This document shows positions 11,986-22,855 of a stretch of DNA of 64,000 nt, in pieces (the first letter of the stretch is position 1; every line of letters begins with the position of its first letter). The notes beneath the pieces were generated by a model. The model ran no database searches. It saw nothing but the letters and a program-made list of their open reading frames with translations, and was not told where the DNA came from. The position numbers and the translations under genes are program-made. The DNA comes from Erodium maritimum (lineage: Eukaryota > Streptophyta > Magnoliopsida > Geraniales > Geraniaceae), in NCBI GenBank assembly GCA_963921825.1, contig OY997596.1, positions 8,313,001 to 8,377,000 on the forward strand, read 5' to 3'.

Positions 11986-12351
11986 ACGTGTCCACGTTTC
12001 GAACAATCATTGGCCAAAGTGCAGTTCTGATTCAAAATAACAACACTACCACACGACTCTTCGTTTACATTGAGATCGACATGGAGCAAAAAAAATCACA
12101 TGTTAAATGTCCATCCAATCGTCGGTACTGAGGACAAAGCTTGCGGGTAAAAAATTGCAACCATCTACCCAAACCAACGGTCCAGATGGAGCCGTTCAGA
12201 TCACGGATAAGGATGAAACCCAGTTCCAAGTTTCAGAGATTTTATGACGTCATCAAACGGTTTCGCCTAATTATCCACGTTCTCTTTATTCGATCGGTAA
12301 ATATGTGGAGTTATATATACTCCACGTCATCGAGTTCACGGCGTATAAATA
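11986..12351 (+). promoter_or_regulatory. Kinase-gene promoter: ACGT elements and TATA box
   Basis: TATAAATA lies at 12344-12351, 51 bases before the start codon, which places transcription start near 12375. Upstream are several bZIP-type ACGT cores: ACGTGTCC at 11986-11993 (ABRE-like), CCACGTTT at 11992-11999, the palindrome TGACGTCA at 12245-12252 and ACGTCA at 12324-12329. Clustered ACGT elements fit abscisic-acid or stress control, as known for Arabidopsis MAPKKK17/18. That regulation is inferred here. Confidence 0.6.
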
Positions 12352-12401
12352 GTCAGTCGGGTCCTAGAAAAGTGAGCCAAAAATATTCAACACTTTTGAA
12401 A

Positions 12402-13754
12402 ATGGAACAACAACAGCGACGGAATGTTTCTTGGGCGAGAGGAAAGTGCATCGGCAGGGGCTCTTTCGGTACCGTGAACCTCGCCTTCAACAAATCAGAC
12501 GGCGCCGTTTTCGCCGTCAAGTCCGTTGACCGGAGCTCCGCCCTTCCCCAACAAATCGACTCTCTCGAGAACGAGATCGAGATTCTCAGCTCCCTCTCCT
12601 CGCCTTTCGTGGTGGAGTACCTCGGCGACGACGAGACGCTCGAGCCGACGCTGCGCCGGAACCTGCACATCGAGTACGTGCCAGGTGGCACTGTCGCTGA
12701 CGTGGCGGGTCATGACGTGGACGAGAGGCTCGTACGGTTCCACATCTGGTGCGTGGTCTCGGCCCTGAGGTACGTGCACTCCAGGGGCATTGTCCACTGC
12801 GACGTCAAGGGGAGGAACATCCTGGTGGGTCCCGATGGCGCGAAGCTCGCCGACTTCGGTTCGGCCGTCAGGGTGTCCGGCGAGGCGCGCGGGTCTCCGA
12901 TTCGTCCACGTGGCAGTCCGCTCTGGATGGCGCCGGAGGTGATCCGCCGCGAATCGCAGGGGCCGGAGAGCGACGTGTGGTCCCTGGGATGCACTGTCGT
13001 CGAGATGATCACCGGGAAGCCAGCCTGGGAAGATTGCGGCGCCGACACGCTGAGTCGAATCGCTTACTCGGAAGAGCTGCCGGCGTTCCCGACTCGGTTG
13101 TCCGAACTCGGCCGCGATTTTCTGGAAAAATGTTTACGGAGAGACCCAAGCCAAAGATGGAGCTGCGACCAGCTGTTGAAGCATCCATTTCTACTGTCAT
13201 CATCTCCCCCCGAGTTGATAGACTCATCCCCTCGGTGTGTACTCGACTGGGTTAACTCGGAATTCGACCGAGTAGACACTGACGACGAGGAAGTCACCAC
13301 TAGGAACTTTAACTCTGACTCGGAGACCATAATCCAGAGAATTGGTAAATTAGCTGGGAACGGAGGGGCAAATTGGGAATCGGAGTCATCAGACGGTTGG
13401 ATGACGGTGAGAACTGATAGGGAGGAAGGGACAAGTTGGGAATTTGAAAATTGGAGGAGGGCAGAAGAGGAAAAGGCGGGAACGAGTGCTGAATATTCGG
13501 ATTCCGTTAAAGGCGGAGGGGCAAAATGGGAATATTGTAAAATGGAGTGTGGCAATGGGTGCAGAGCTGGCTCGAGCTGTCGTTATGGGTCGGTCTGCGA
13601 ACAAAGGGTCGAGATGAGCTCTCACAGATCTTATCATTTATCGGCCGTGTTATTTTTTTATTGTTGGTACCATTATTTTTGGTCCAAATTTTTAGATCAA
13701 TATATTTCATTCATCTATATATCACTGTTATTATTTTATATTCATCTGATCTGA
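12402..13754 (+). CDS. MAP kinase kinase kinase, MEKK subfamily (MAPKKK15-20 type), intronless
   Basis: A 450-residue Ser/Thr kinase expected to phosphorylate MAP kinase kinases in the cytosol or nucleus. The kinase domain spans about residues 11-270. It has the Gly loop GRGSFGTV (18-25), ATP-anchoring Lys40, alpha-C Glu58, catalytic loop HCDVKGRN (132-139: Asp134, Lys136, Asn139), DFG at 151-153 and the plant MEKK signature GSPLWMAPEV (171-180). All catalytic residues are present. The acidic, Ser-rich tail resembles Arabidopsis MAPKKK15-20, which are also intronless. The frame is open upstream to 12141, but the TATA box at 12344 places transcription start near 12375, so the ATG at 12402 is chosen. 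The last 35 or so residues (from about 13635) are AT-rich and hydrophobic, unlike the rest. This may be a stop-loss extension or a sequence difference near the true end. Confidence 0.93.
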   Translation: MEQQQRRNVSWARGKCIGRGSFGTVNLAFNKSDGAVFAVKSVDRSSALPQQIDSLENEIEILSSLSSPFVVEYLGDDETLEPTLRRNLHIEYVPGGTVADVAGHDVDERLVRFHIWCVVSALRYVHSRGIVHCDVKGRNILVGPDGAKLADFGSAVRVSGEARGSPIRPRGSPLWMAPEVIRRESQGPESDVWSLGCTVVEMITGKPAWEDCGADTLSRIAYSEELPAFPTRLSELGRDFLEKCLRRDPSQRWSCDQLLKHPFLLSSSPPELIDSSPRCVLDWVNSEFDRVDTDDEEVTTRNFNSDSETIIQRIGKLAGNGGANWESESSDGWMTVRTDREEGTSWEFENWRRAEEEKAGTSAEYSDSVKGGGAKWEYCKMECGNGCRAGSSCRYGSVCEQRVEMSSHRSYHLSAVLFFYCWYHYFWSKFLDQYISFIYISLLLFYIHLI

Positions 13755-14558
13755 AGGTGAAAAAAAGAAAAGAAAAATAAAGTAAAAATGAGATGATCCA
13801 GAGGGAGATTAGTTGGTAAAGACTAAAGAGAGTGACGTAAGCGCCTACCTTAGTGAAGAGGCACTAGCACATGTGGATCACATTGACGGCCTAATGCCCA
13901 TTAGACACTATGGATTGATGTTTTGGGTTGTGAAGAGGCAATCACATCTAGCCACAGAAATGAAGTACCAGAATGATTTTAGTATGGTCTCTGGATATGA
14001 TCACATCACAATCACACACTATTGTATAAGATATGCTTCCAACTCCTATGTTTGGACTTTTATCCATAAACTAAAAAGATTATAAGGATAATTAGTTTTT
14101 CGTTATAATTGTAATAAAAATATGTACAATGAGAAGAACCACATATGAAGATCATGATGTATAATTATGATTTAAAATATGTTCGATTAACTCAAAACTA
14201 AGTCTTTGGAGTGATGACCTGCTTTCAAGGAGAGGCTTTCTCTCATGATTTGGTTGAGTGTTTGGTTCTAAGAGAGGGTGTAAAATGATGCATGGCAAAG
14301 GGGTGGCAAGTCTTGAGGGAAGGGAAGAATTAGACGCCTCACATATAGTTTCGGCGGTTTATTATCGGTTTTTGATGCTTTAAACAAACTTCTCGTAGAG
14401 TATATCCGATTTTTTCTAGGTGTTTAAGGGAATGTGACGAATTTTTTTGTGTACCAGAATTGTAATAAATTTACTCACAGTCGAGCCCGATTAACTTTGC
14501 ATAGTTTGTTAACTCACAGGTGGAGTTTTTTTTTGTTCTTTGCTCTATAATTTCTCCT
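13755..14558. other. Intergenic, 3' flank of the kinase gene
   Basis: A-rich 3' flank (13757-13790), then AT-rich sequence with no recognised gene. The 90-codon frame from 13813 has no ATG at its start and no recognisable domain. Confidence 0.5.
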
Positions 14559-14625
14559 TGTTAGAGATACAATATTATCTCCAGAGTTTGATTTCAAACT
14601 CTGTAGATATATTCTATCTATAACA
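14559..14625. repeat. 67-bp palindromic LTR-like fragment
   Basis: Starts TGTTAGAGATA and ends TATAACA. The two halves are near-complementary about the centre (CAGAGTTTGA / TCAAACTCTG). It is related to the first half of the 148-bp copia-type LTR at 36850-36997, which starts with the same 11 bases, so it is probably a solo LTR fragment or a foldback derivative. Confidence 0.5.
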
Positions 14626-16334
14626 CTCTTTAATATAGGTGAGTGGATTGTTTTTCAAAAAGTATTAACTCCATCCCATATCAACTTGTGCAACTTGTCC
14701 TGCACACTACTAAATGTCAGTAGTGATGTCATCTGAGTCAATTCTGCATTTGTTGAGTGCTCGCGTTTATGCATGTACCAGAACAAGTCATCGCACCAAC
14801 TCCAAGTTGAACCCTTCCACTACACCAAATTTAAATACGACCGTTGACATTTTAGTGAAGTCGCATGTCGATAAGCCAACGTCATGGAGATCTTCAACTT
14901 CAACTTCAACTTCAACAATGATTGCTGAACTGGGTTGTGTTTCAGTCGTTTTAAATCTCTAGATCTCCATTTCGTTACCTCCTTCTTTGCCGGAGTCATT
15001 TATTTTTATGTTTAGTTAAGACACGTGGAGGCTTCCACATCCACGAACATGGTCCGTCCCGTGACGGCGTCAATGTTTATTGCTTCTACTTTGAATAACA
15101 AGTTTAGATTACAAGGAAGGAGATGCTCCTGCTCAACTGGCAGATTAACTTGATTATTATATGTGTAATCCCAATCGATAAGCTGTCTGGAACTAGAACT
15201 ACTCTGTACAATGAACCTAACCAGACCTTGTCTTTAGTCTAGTTTTTGCTCTGTTCCTTTCAGTTGTTATTACAGCACACTGCTAATAAATTAGGGAGAA
15301 ATTGATTTGATTCCATGGAGAGTCAAGTTTGTGTTACAAGGGAATTGTTTGAGTTCAGGCCATAATAAAATAGTTTATCCTAAATGTAACAATCAAACGT
15401 CTCATTATCATCTGTTTAGAGAGAGAGAGAGAAAACAGTGTGTTTCATTATCGACCGTTTGGAATTTTTGGGGGAGTAATATTGAAATTTTATATGTCAA
15501 ACAACGAAAATATACCTGTAATCTAATGAAAACGCACAAACAAAATTATAAATATTACAAACTCCATACTTGAAAGATAATAACATTATCGACTCCAGAT
15601 CGAAAGAAAATAGTGCAACACAATACACGGCCAACGTGTAACTAAACGTGCACACCAAATCTGTATCAAATGCAGTTATTACCCAGACGAGGTCAGAGGG
15701 GAAGACCTACTACTGGAGATGAGGACGGAAGGGTGAAAGGAAGACGCCAGCCAGAGCACCAGCACTTGGGGTCTCCGAACCCTGAGACTGGATTTGAAAC
15801 GGATTCAAGAATTGGAGGGCTTGGGATCAACAAAGACGGCCATGCACAGATGAAGGACGAACAACACAAATCTGAGACATCACTACAATAACTGTCACGA
15901 TGACCACTGATGAGCCTCCGTCTCCGACCACCACGACAGAAACGCCGACCCCAACCACTGACTAGTGAACTGCCTAGGCTTCGTCTCCGACCGTCGCGAC
16001 AGAAAGCCAACCTCAACTACTCCAAACCACCAATGGATCTGGAGTCTCGTCCACTAGAGAAAGCAAATCAGACCATTTAGCACCGAAACGAAGCAGAGGA
16101 ACCGACGACCACTACCGAGGCTCTGTCTTCAACTGTCGCGAAAAAGAAGCCAACTCCAACAACGTCGGACCAACAACGGATCTGGAGATGCTACCTAGAG
16201 AAAGAAAAGCCAAGGAGTTATAGTGAACGGGAAAGAAGCAGGAGGGAAAAAGAAGAATGTGGAGAGGAGTGTAGTTCTGTTGGATTAAAATCCTTTTGGT
16301 GGGCACATATGTGTTTAATGTACATATTATCACT
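14626..16334. other. Intergenic, no gene seen
   Basis: Mostly AT-rich, with a small GA microsatellite at 15419-15433. The GC-richer block 15670-16260 has weak frames on both strands (for example 15693-16016, minus) and repeated CCGACCA/CGCGAC motifs, but no recognised domain. It could be decayed retroelement sequence. Confidence 0.45.
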
Positions 16335-16347
16335 AAGGTTATAGATA

Positions 16348-18310
16348 AGAACTGAAAAATAAGAAAACCACCCGAACCTGAATCGCTTAGGTAGGACGAA
16401 CGTCTCCTTCACTACCATATACAGATACTTAGCTTTGGACTACGTTGAATATGAGAAGGAGGAAGGAGCTCTCTTTCTCCTCCTTTTGCTCAGTGTTGAT
16501 TTCCTCTTACGATGCCTATCGCCAGATCGTGAAGGACGATATCAAGGCATCTAGCAAGGGCAGAAATCGTTATGTTCGATCGAAGCCGTCTAGGAAGGTC
16601 GAGAACAAAGCTGGTGCTAACCGAAGCAAGATCGTTCCGAAGTCCGCTGGCATTGTTAAGGAACCTAAGGTAGTGGATGTGGCTGATAAGGTGGCGCAGC
16701 CATGTCCGAAACGATGTGTCACTCAAAATAGAGGATCGACGACTTCGGGGGTAGCTCCTATTGTAGAGGGATCACCGTTGAAGGAAGGTTTCTCCGGGGC
16801 TAGGGCTTTACAGTTCGAGCAGAATGTTATGGTGAAGGTAAACGAAGCTTTGGCATGAGCTTTGGTTTCATAGGAAGTCCTGTCGGAGGAGGCAGAACGT
16901 CGGACTCGTTCAAGGAGATCGAGATTTGTGCTACAGGAGGACGAACTTTTCGTCAGCAACCTTCCCTTCGAGTCATCGGAGGAGTGGGTACGAAATGTCT
17001 TCAGTACTTTCGGTAAGGTTGTTTCCGTGAAGGTTCTCCGACGCCCGAACCTAAAAGGCCGGTATTTTGGTTTCATTAGTTTTGATTCCAAGGATCTTGC
17101 TGCTCAGGCCATTGAAGGTTTAAATGGGTACAAAATCAATGGGTACATTCTCTTTGTAGCGGTAGCTCACCGCCGGCCGGTGGATCACAAAACCGATGAC
17201 TCTATTTTTGCTAAGAAACAGAGTATCACACCAGGAGTCCCTACAGCTCTCCAATTTTGGTCTACGGAGTTGCTGAGTATTGGTGCTGTCATCAGGCATA
17301 GAGGGGTTGAATCCTCACTGACGGCGACATCTTTCCCGTCGCCGGACGACTGTGTTTCACCTCTAACTGGTCAATCCGCATCTCAAGTTCACGATCCCCT
17401 GATTAGCGCGAGTTCAACGCTGGGTGATATGGGCGTGATCCAAGGAGTTTTGGATCTGCATAATCAGATTCCTGATATTGTGGGATCCTCAGTTCGTGTG
17501 AGTGATCTGCGCGAAGACGATGGCGCTACAGTGATTTTGGGGGAGACCGGGCCTGATATTGTTGGGCCTGTTTCTGGGCTTAATTTGACCCCAAGATAAG
17601 ATACGGGCTTAGGCCCTATTTGACATATTTTGAGCCCAAGCAGTCAGGTTCAGCAACTTGCAGGTCCGGTTTCGTTAGAGGATCAGCCGGTTTCGACTCC
17701 TACTCGGTTTACGCAGATGGCCCAGTCGATACAGGCACAGACGATCCAGACGGAGCAGGTTCAGGCCCAAATAATGCAGACACAAGTTCAGGCTAGTCCT
17801 GGTCTTGGGTAGGCTGTGGGTCCGAAGCAAGGGGTTTCGTACGGGGATCAGTCCGGTCCATGGAAGGAAGCATTGCTCAAGTCCCCGAAACGCTTGAGCC
17901 GGGCTCCCTCATATCTTTCATATTATAAAGTGTTTGGCATGAAGCTTCCACCCATTGAGAACGTGTCCCAAAAAGCTTTGCAATCGATCGATGGGTGGGT
18001 AGAGGAAGCCCTCGCGGCTAAGGCCCGTAAGGGTCGGCCTAAGCCTACTTTGGTACCTCGTACTCATAATACCAGGTCCAAGACCCGACCTTTCAATTAG
18101 AAGGCTTCCAGCGTTTCGACCTCAGATAGTGAGTGGTATGAGGAAGATTAGAGGAAGCTGTTTTTTACTGGTTACTTCTGGTCGTTTTTTTGTTAAGAGT
18201 TTGTGCCCTGTTTTCTCTTATGGAGACTTATGTAATCGTGGTTGCTTGCTTTTTGGCTTCTCCTCCTTGGAGAATATCAATCGAATAAAAAATTTCGCGC
18301 TTATAAAAAA
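16348..18310 (+). mobile_element. ORF2-less LINE with RRM-type ORF1, copy 1
   Basis: A 1963-bp insertion is flanked by perfect 13-bp direct repeats AAGGTTATAGATA (16335-16347 and 18311-18323) and ends in CTTATAAAAAA. It holds only an ORF1-type reading frame followed at once by a T-rich 3' UTR; there is no endonuclease/reverse transcriptase ORF. Because the duplication encloses the whole unit, ORF2 was already missing when it inserted. Related copies are at 44255-46007 and 48505-50459. Confidence 0.9.
16451..18100 (+). pseudogene. LINE ORF1 protein with RRM domain (broken)
   Basis: Plant L1 ORF1 proteins coat LINE RNA and act as chaperones. A basic N-terminal frame from the ATG at 16451 stops at 16856-16858. 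The RRM follows in another frame (16940-17180) with RNP2 LFVSNLPF and RNP1 GRYFGFISF. After it come a long acidic/hydrophobic linker with a stop (17597-17599), a glutamine-rich repeat (17630-17810) and a C-terminal motif PWKEALLKSPKRLSRAP near 17850-17910. A basic tail ends at 18100. The DUF4283-like domain present in the 48505-50459 copy is absent here. Stops and frameshifts show it is no longer translated as one protein. Confidence 0.8.
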
Positions 18311-18330
18311 AAGGTTATAGATACATTTTA

Positions 18331-18791
18331 GGGAAAACGCCGGTTCCCAACCTTCTTGAACCTTTCGTTATCACGTCCTAACCAAGACCAACCTTTGATT
18401 ACAACTCCATACATGAAAGGTTGGGAATTTTACAAAAAGTATAAAAAAACTGTTCAAGTTAACAACACTGTTAACTCGTCGACCACGTGTAAGTCATGTG
18501 AAGGGTCAGAAAAATTTAAAAACGCCGGTTCCTAACCTTCTTGAACCTTTGGTTATCAGATCCTAACTCATACCAACCTTTGGTTACAATTCCATATATG
18601 AACGATTAACGCGATTTAGGGGGTAGTTTCGACTTTTCCCTTCCCCAGTTAACGAAATCGTTAAGTTGGACGGCTGGTATCATGTTTTGTAAAATTCCCA
18701 ACCTTTCATGTATGGAATTGTAACCAAAGGTTGGTCTGAGTTAGAATATGATAACCAAAGGTTCAAGAAGGTTAGGAACAAGCGTTTTCCC
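18331..18791. mobile_element. Mutator-like MITE with 9-bp target duplication
   Basis: A 461-bp unit with long terminal inverted repeats: the left end GGGAAAACGCCGGTTCCCAA and the right end read in reverse, GGGAAAACGCTTGTTCCTAA, stay similar for well over 50 bp. It is flanked by the 9-bp repeat TACATTTTA (18322-18330 and 18792-18800), the Mutator-type signature. A partial internal repeat of the left arm starts near 18520. It sits against the 3' target duplication of the LINE at 16348-18310 and overlaps it by 2 bases. Confidence 0.85.
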
Positions 18792-18800
18792 TACATTTTA

Positions 18801-20034
18801 AAGTGATCAATTAAAGTGTGTATCTAATAGGTAATATTAAGTGGTCATGGAAGTTCAGAAAATGTAGATACCAAGTTGTAATTTATTTTGTCTAAGGGGC
18901 CCAATTGAAATTACAAATAGATGGACAACTAAGCATTAGTCATCTATAAATATATGGTTATGGCCTCCGATGGAGTAATTGATATTCCTCTTTTTTCTCA
19001 CCCCCATCTCATAATTAGAATTTATGGAGAAAGTATAATCTATTGGAAGATCCATATCCTTGTTCTTCTTCATCAAGAGATCTCCTATGGCTTCAAGTAA
19101 TCGACATTTAATTATTTCCGCTGCTTTAATATTGTGTCATATTAGTTAAACAAAAACTCTAAGGCATGGTACATGTTTATGGATTAACACTTTGGTTATT
19201 GTTTTTTTAGCCATAAATCCATTCCTACAAAGCCACCACCAATGACGACCATGACCGAAGGCCATGACTCTCACCGGTGGAGGAGAAAAGAGGATGACGG
19301 CTTAAAGTTATAACTAAGGTTTGGCAGGAGAAGAGAGGATGACGGCTTAAAGTTGTAACTAAGGTTTATGAGGAAAAGTTTTACTTGAGTATTTGAATCT
19401 CAAGACCATCTCTAATAGTGTTAGTCCAAATCATACTTTTTTAGCATGGTAATAGATATTATTGATAGACTTTTGAAAAATCAAAAGGGAACATAAAAAA
19501 AATGCAAATACTAAAGTGGAAATAAAGAAAAGCCTTTACGTAGTCTCGGATCTTACAAATAAAATCTGAGACGCTGACCCTGAAACAAAAATACTTCTTA
19601 CTATCGCAATTTTGTGATGTAGTAAGCACAAAAAATACATAAAATAGATGATTATTCTTAGTGTATACATAAGGGATCTGATCCTATTCATGTGAGTGGC
19701 ACGAAAGTCTTTTCCTAACTCGGCCTGAAAATGCATGTGGTGTCTGAGAACCATCAGGCATCCAAGGAGAACATTAGGAAAAGAGTGACGCTTTGGAGTT
19801 TGGACCAATATGACTCTGACACTGATAGGGCGAGGTGAACGTCCCTAGACACACCCCGTTGCTCGGTCGCTCACTTATTGGCCCTGACGAGGTTGCTTTG
19901 TAGGCCTCGTCTGGTGTTATTGCCCCGATCCAATGGATGAGGCTGAGGTGTCCCTACAAGGAGGCCCTGAATGATCAGGTGCACTAAAATCTTGCTATTG
20001 GAACTTGGGCCTGGCTTTCGATGAGCTTGGATGA
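18801..20034. other. Intergenic, no gene seen
   Basis: AT-rich sequence. A roughly 46-bp unit containing GAGGATGACGGCTTAAAGTT is tandemly duplicated at about 19284-19370. No coding frame is recognised. Confidence 0.5.
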
Positions 20035-20511
20035 TTAGAGGGAGATGACGCCGGTGGCGACGAAAGAGGTGGATGCAACGTGGCGGTGGATGCGAAGGAA
20101 GCGGGCAGCATGGGAGACGGAGATGCTGGTGCCACCCTTGTATAATTGGAGGGTGGTTGAGGGGATGTGTGACCTCAACAACTCCATCACAAGTAGGTTG
20201 TAAGCAATGAGCATGCTCGCGGCAAAGGATTGGGTACAGGTTGCGATCGGTAGTTCGGCGAAGGAGAAGGAGGAAGAAGAGGAGATACTAACTCGTCGGT
20301 GGGTGAATGGGACGAGGCCGTTGTCGCTGGTGGTGGACATGGTGGAAGTTACGACCGAGAAAGGCTCGGGATCAAGGATAAAGACGAGACGATCGTTGGC
20401 GTTACCGACGAGATCAACACACACGAGATCAGTAGGGGATACAGAGAAGATATGATGGTCAGATGTAATAACGGATGTGGTGGACAAGACGATGTCCGAA
20501 AAGATTGTCAT
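20035..20511 (-). CDS. Unidentified 158-codon open frame
   Basis: ATG at 20511-20509 on the minus strand, stop near 20035. GC content is higher than in the flanks. The product is Ser/Thr-rich with one longer hydrophobic stretch, and I recognise no family. The opposite strand also has open frames, so this may be the remnant of a gene or retroelement on either strand. There is no promoter or splice evidence. Confidence 0.2.
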   Translation of the reverse strand: MTIFSDIVLSTTSVITSDHHIFSVSPTDLVCVDLVGNANDRLVFILDPEPFSVVTSTMSTTSDNGLVPFTHRRVSISSSSSFSFAELPIATCTQSFAASMLIAYNLLVMELLRSHIPSTTLQLYKGGTSISVSHAARFLRIHRHVASTSFVATGVISL

Positions 20512-22727
20512 TGCGATTAACGAGAAACTTTAGAACTGATCCTAAAGAACATCTTGTTGATGCGAAAGGGAAGAAACTCTTATTAAACCTATCATATGAA
20601 ACATAACTTCTTGTCGAATAATTTTTATTTTTAAAGGAAATCTTAGACAAACAATTTAATAGGAAGTTATAATTGATATTTTACAAGAGAATAATTTTTT
20701 TTATTTTTTTAGGAAAGCGGAGTATTGCCGTATTTTATATGTCACTTAGTGAAGACATACAAACGATCATTTACAACTTACAGCTGTTGATCGCACAAGC
20801 ACAACGGTAAATAGTACAGACTCTAGACAAGCTATACTATAATATTACTGACCTCTAATCAAAACCTGCAACACAACAAAATGCACTCAGAACGTACAAC
20901 CATAGCGTGCACGCCAAAAAATATTAGGTTGATAGAAGCTATTCCAAAGTGGTATTACGAGATTAGACTAATATTGATTATTTAATTAAAATTTCATAAA
21001 TTTGTAAATTTAATAATTAATACGACGATCAATAATTTAGTGTGTCAAATGTACTCAAAATTGAAAAAAAAATACATATTCAAATATATTTGTAATTTTT
21101 AGAAAAAACTGGGACTTCGACTTAATCGTCGACCACTAAGTTTTTAGTCAATTCCAACATGACGTTTAACAATCATTCATGTCATTCCAATTTTCTAATG
21201 GACATAATTGATGTGTCCACTCTTCTACTTTAATGTATATTTTCTTAGAGTTTTTAAACACACTTCAATTGTTTAAATCGGTATTCTTGATTTATGAGTA
21301 GGCTTTTTTGAAACATTTTGGTTCACCTTGTCATCTTGTGACAAAACTGCATTGTCATTTCCTTTACTCCTCATATTGGTTGGACTTTAATAGTGAAGTG
21401 TTGATCGGTCGATGCTTGCTTGGACAATGTGTGCTTGGACGATGCGTAGATCCGATCTCGTCCAACCTCGTTCTCTTTCTTTGATCATTTCTCTAAGGCA
21501 TATGTTGTTCCACTTTGGTTGATCTTCAACAAGCCTTCTCCAACTATTTTCAGACTGCCAATAAAGTTGTCAACTTCATCGGTCGTTTTCACACCATTGC
21601 CAAAGTCAGGAATTTTACTAGATGTCCTGTGGTTTGTGTAGTTATCGCTTCCAAGCGAACTCACGTCATGCTCTTGTTTGCACATTTCCTCCACTTGCAT
21701 GTGTTCGTCATTAGATCTTCTGTTTTGGTTGAAGGGCTAACACATCACCCAACAACGATGGAACGTTGAAACATTTCCATTACGAAGGCTCTAACGATCT
21801 TTAAACTCTTCGTACTCTTAAATGCTTCAGAACTAGTTTTTGTTTCAACAACCTCATTGTTAATGGCGTCCAAAACTTTTCCTTCTTTTTGGCATTCCCA
21901 TGGACCGAAGCCACATATTTGTTTACCCGTACAAACATAAGATGTTCTTCTTGAGAGAGGATCCATTTAAATATTAAAACTTTTGGTTTTGCAAAACAGT
22001 ATGATATCGAAGGATGTGAAGATTGGGATGACAATGATGATACTCACAAGTGTATGAACAATTACAAATCGACTAAGAAGGAAGGAGTCGACGAGTCGAT
22101 TGGGGTTGAGGTTGTAAGTGGAGATGGCCGAGAACAAGGATCCGACTCAATTTGGGATTCTTGTTGGTAATCGGGAACGAATTTTTTTAATTATAAACAA
22201 TCTGATGAGGGGGTTGATAGCTCAAAAAAGTAAGAGATAAAAATCATTGTTATCCATACAGGGAGAATTTGAAAAACTTAAAATGGTATAGAGAGTTTAG
22301 CAAATTAAAAGAGTGGGGAGAATTCCAAAGAGAAGATGTTTTTAGTGTGAATAAAAAAATTGAATGTGAGGGAGCAGTTATAATAAAAATTGGATAAATA
22401 TCAGAATTTATTTACTATTTCGTCCATAAAAGACAGATAAATCGTTCAAGGGAATTCATCCAACAAAACCAATCGTTCTTCTTTCTTCTAATGTTGGATG
22501 AATCGCTTGGGTGATGAATTCTTCACCCAAACTATTTGGTTGTGGCTATTCGCCCAAACAAAAGTCGATGGAAACCTACCATCAAAACTGCTAGAAATTA
22601 GTTTGATTGATTAAGATGAGTACCAGTTGGTAAGCTACCCGTTTTTGGATCACGATAAATTACATGTTTAATGCATGAATAATACTAGATGTCAAGAATT
22701 TAAGCATTTTACTACAAAATACAGTAT
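20512..22727. other. Intergenic, no gene seen
   Basis: AT-rich. A T-tract at about 20697-20711 followed by TAGGAAAGCGG could be the tail of a 5'-truncated minus-strand LINE. Short frames at 21485-22034 on both strands have no recognised domain. Confidence 0.45.
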
Positions 22728-22855
22728 TTAATAATAACACTTTTTTTTTGAAATGAGTAATTGGGGTATTGTATTACTGTGAAACGTAAGCCATACAGGG
22801 TAGGGCGTAAAAGCCCAAGATTCCAGATATTTGTCCCGATTGACCGTAGTCCACC

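Noticed and set aside
12141..12401. Upstream in-frame extension of the kinase ORF (87 codons)
   Set aside because: The TATA box at 12344 and the promoter motifs lie inside it, and it does not begin with ATG. The ATG at 12402 precedes a normal MEKK N-terminus.
13813..14085. 90-codon frame downstream of the kinase gene
   Set aside because: No ATG at its start, no recognisable family and AT-rich composition.
20207..20520. Plus-strand frames opposite the 20035-20511 ORF
   Set aside because: They are shadows of the same GC-rich block; neither strand gives a recognised protein.
22620..22670. tRNA-like phrase CAGTTGGTAAGCTA
   Set aside because: Only an A-box-like motif; no B box or cloverleaf follows.
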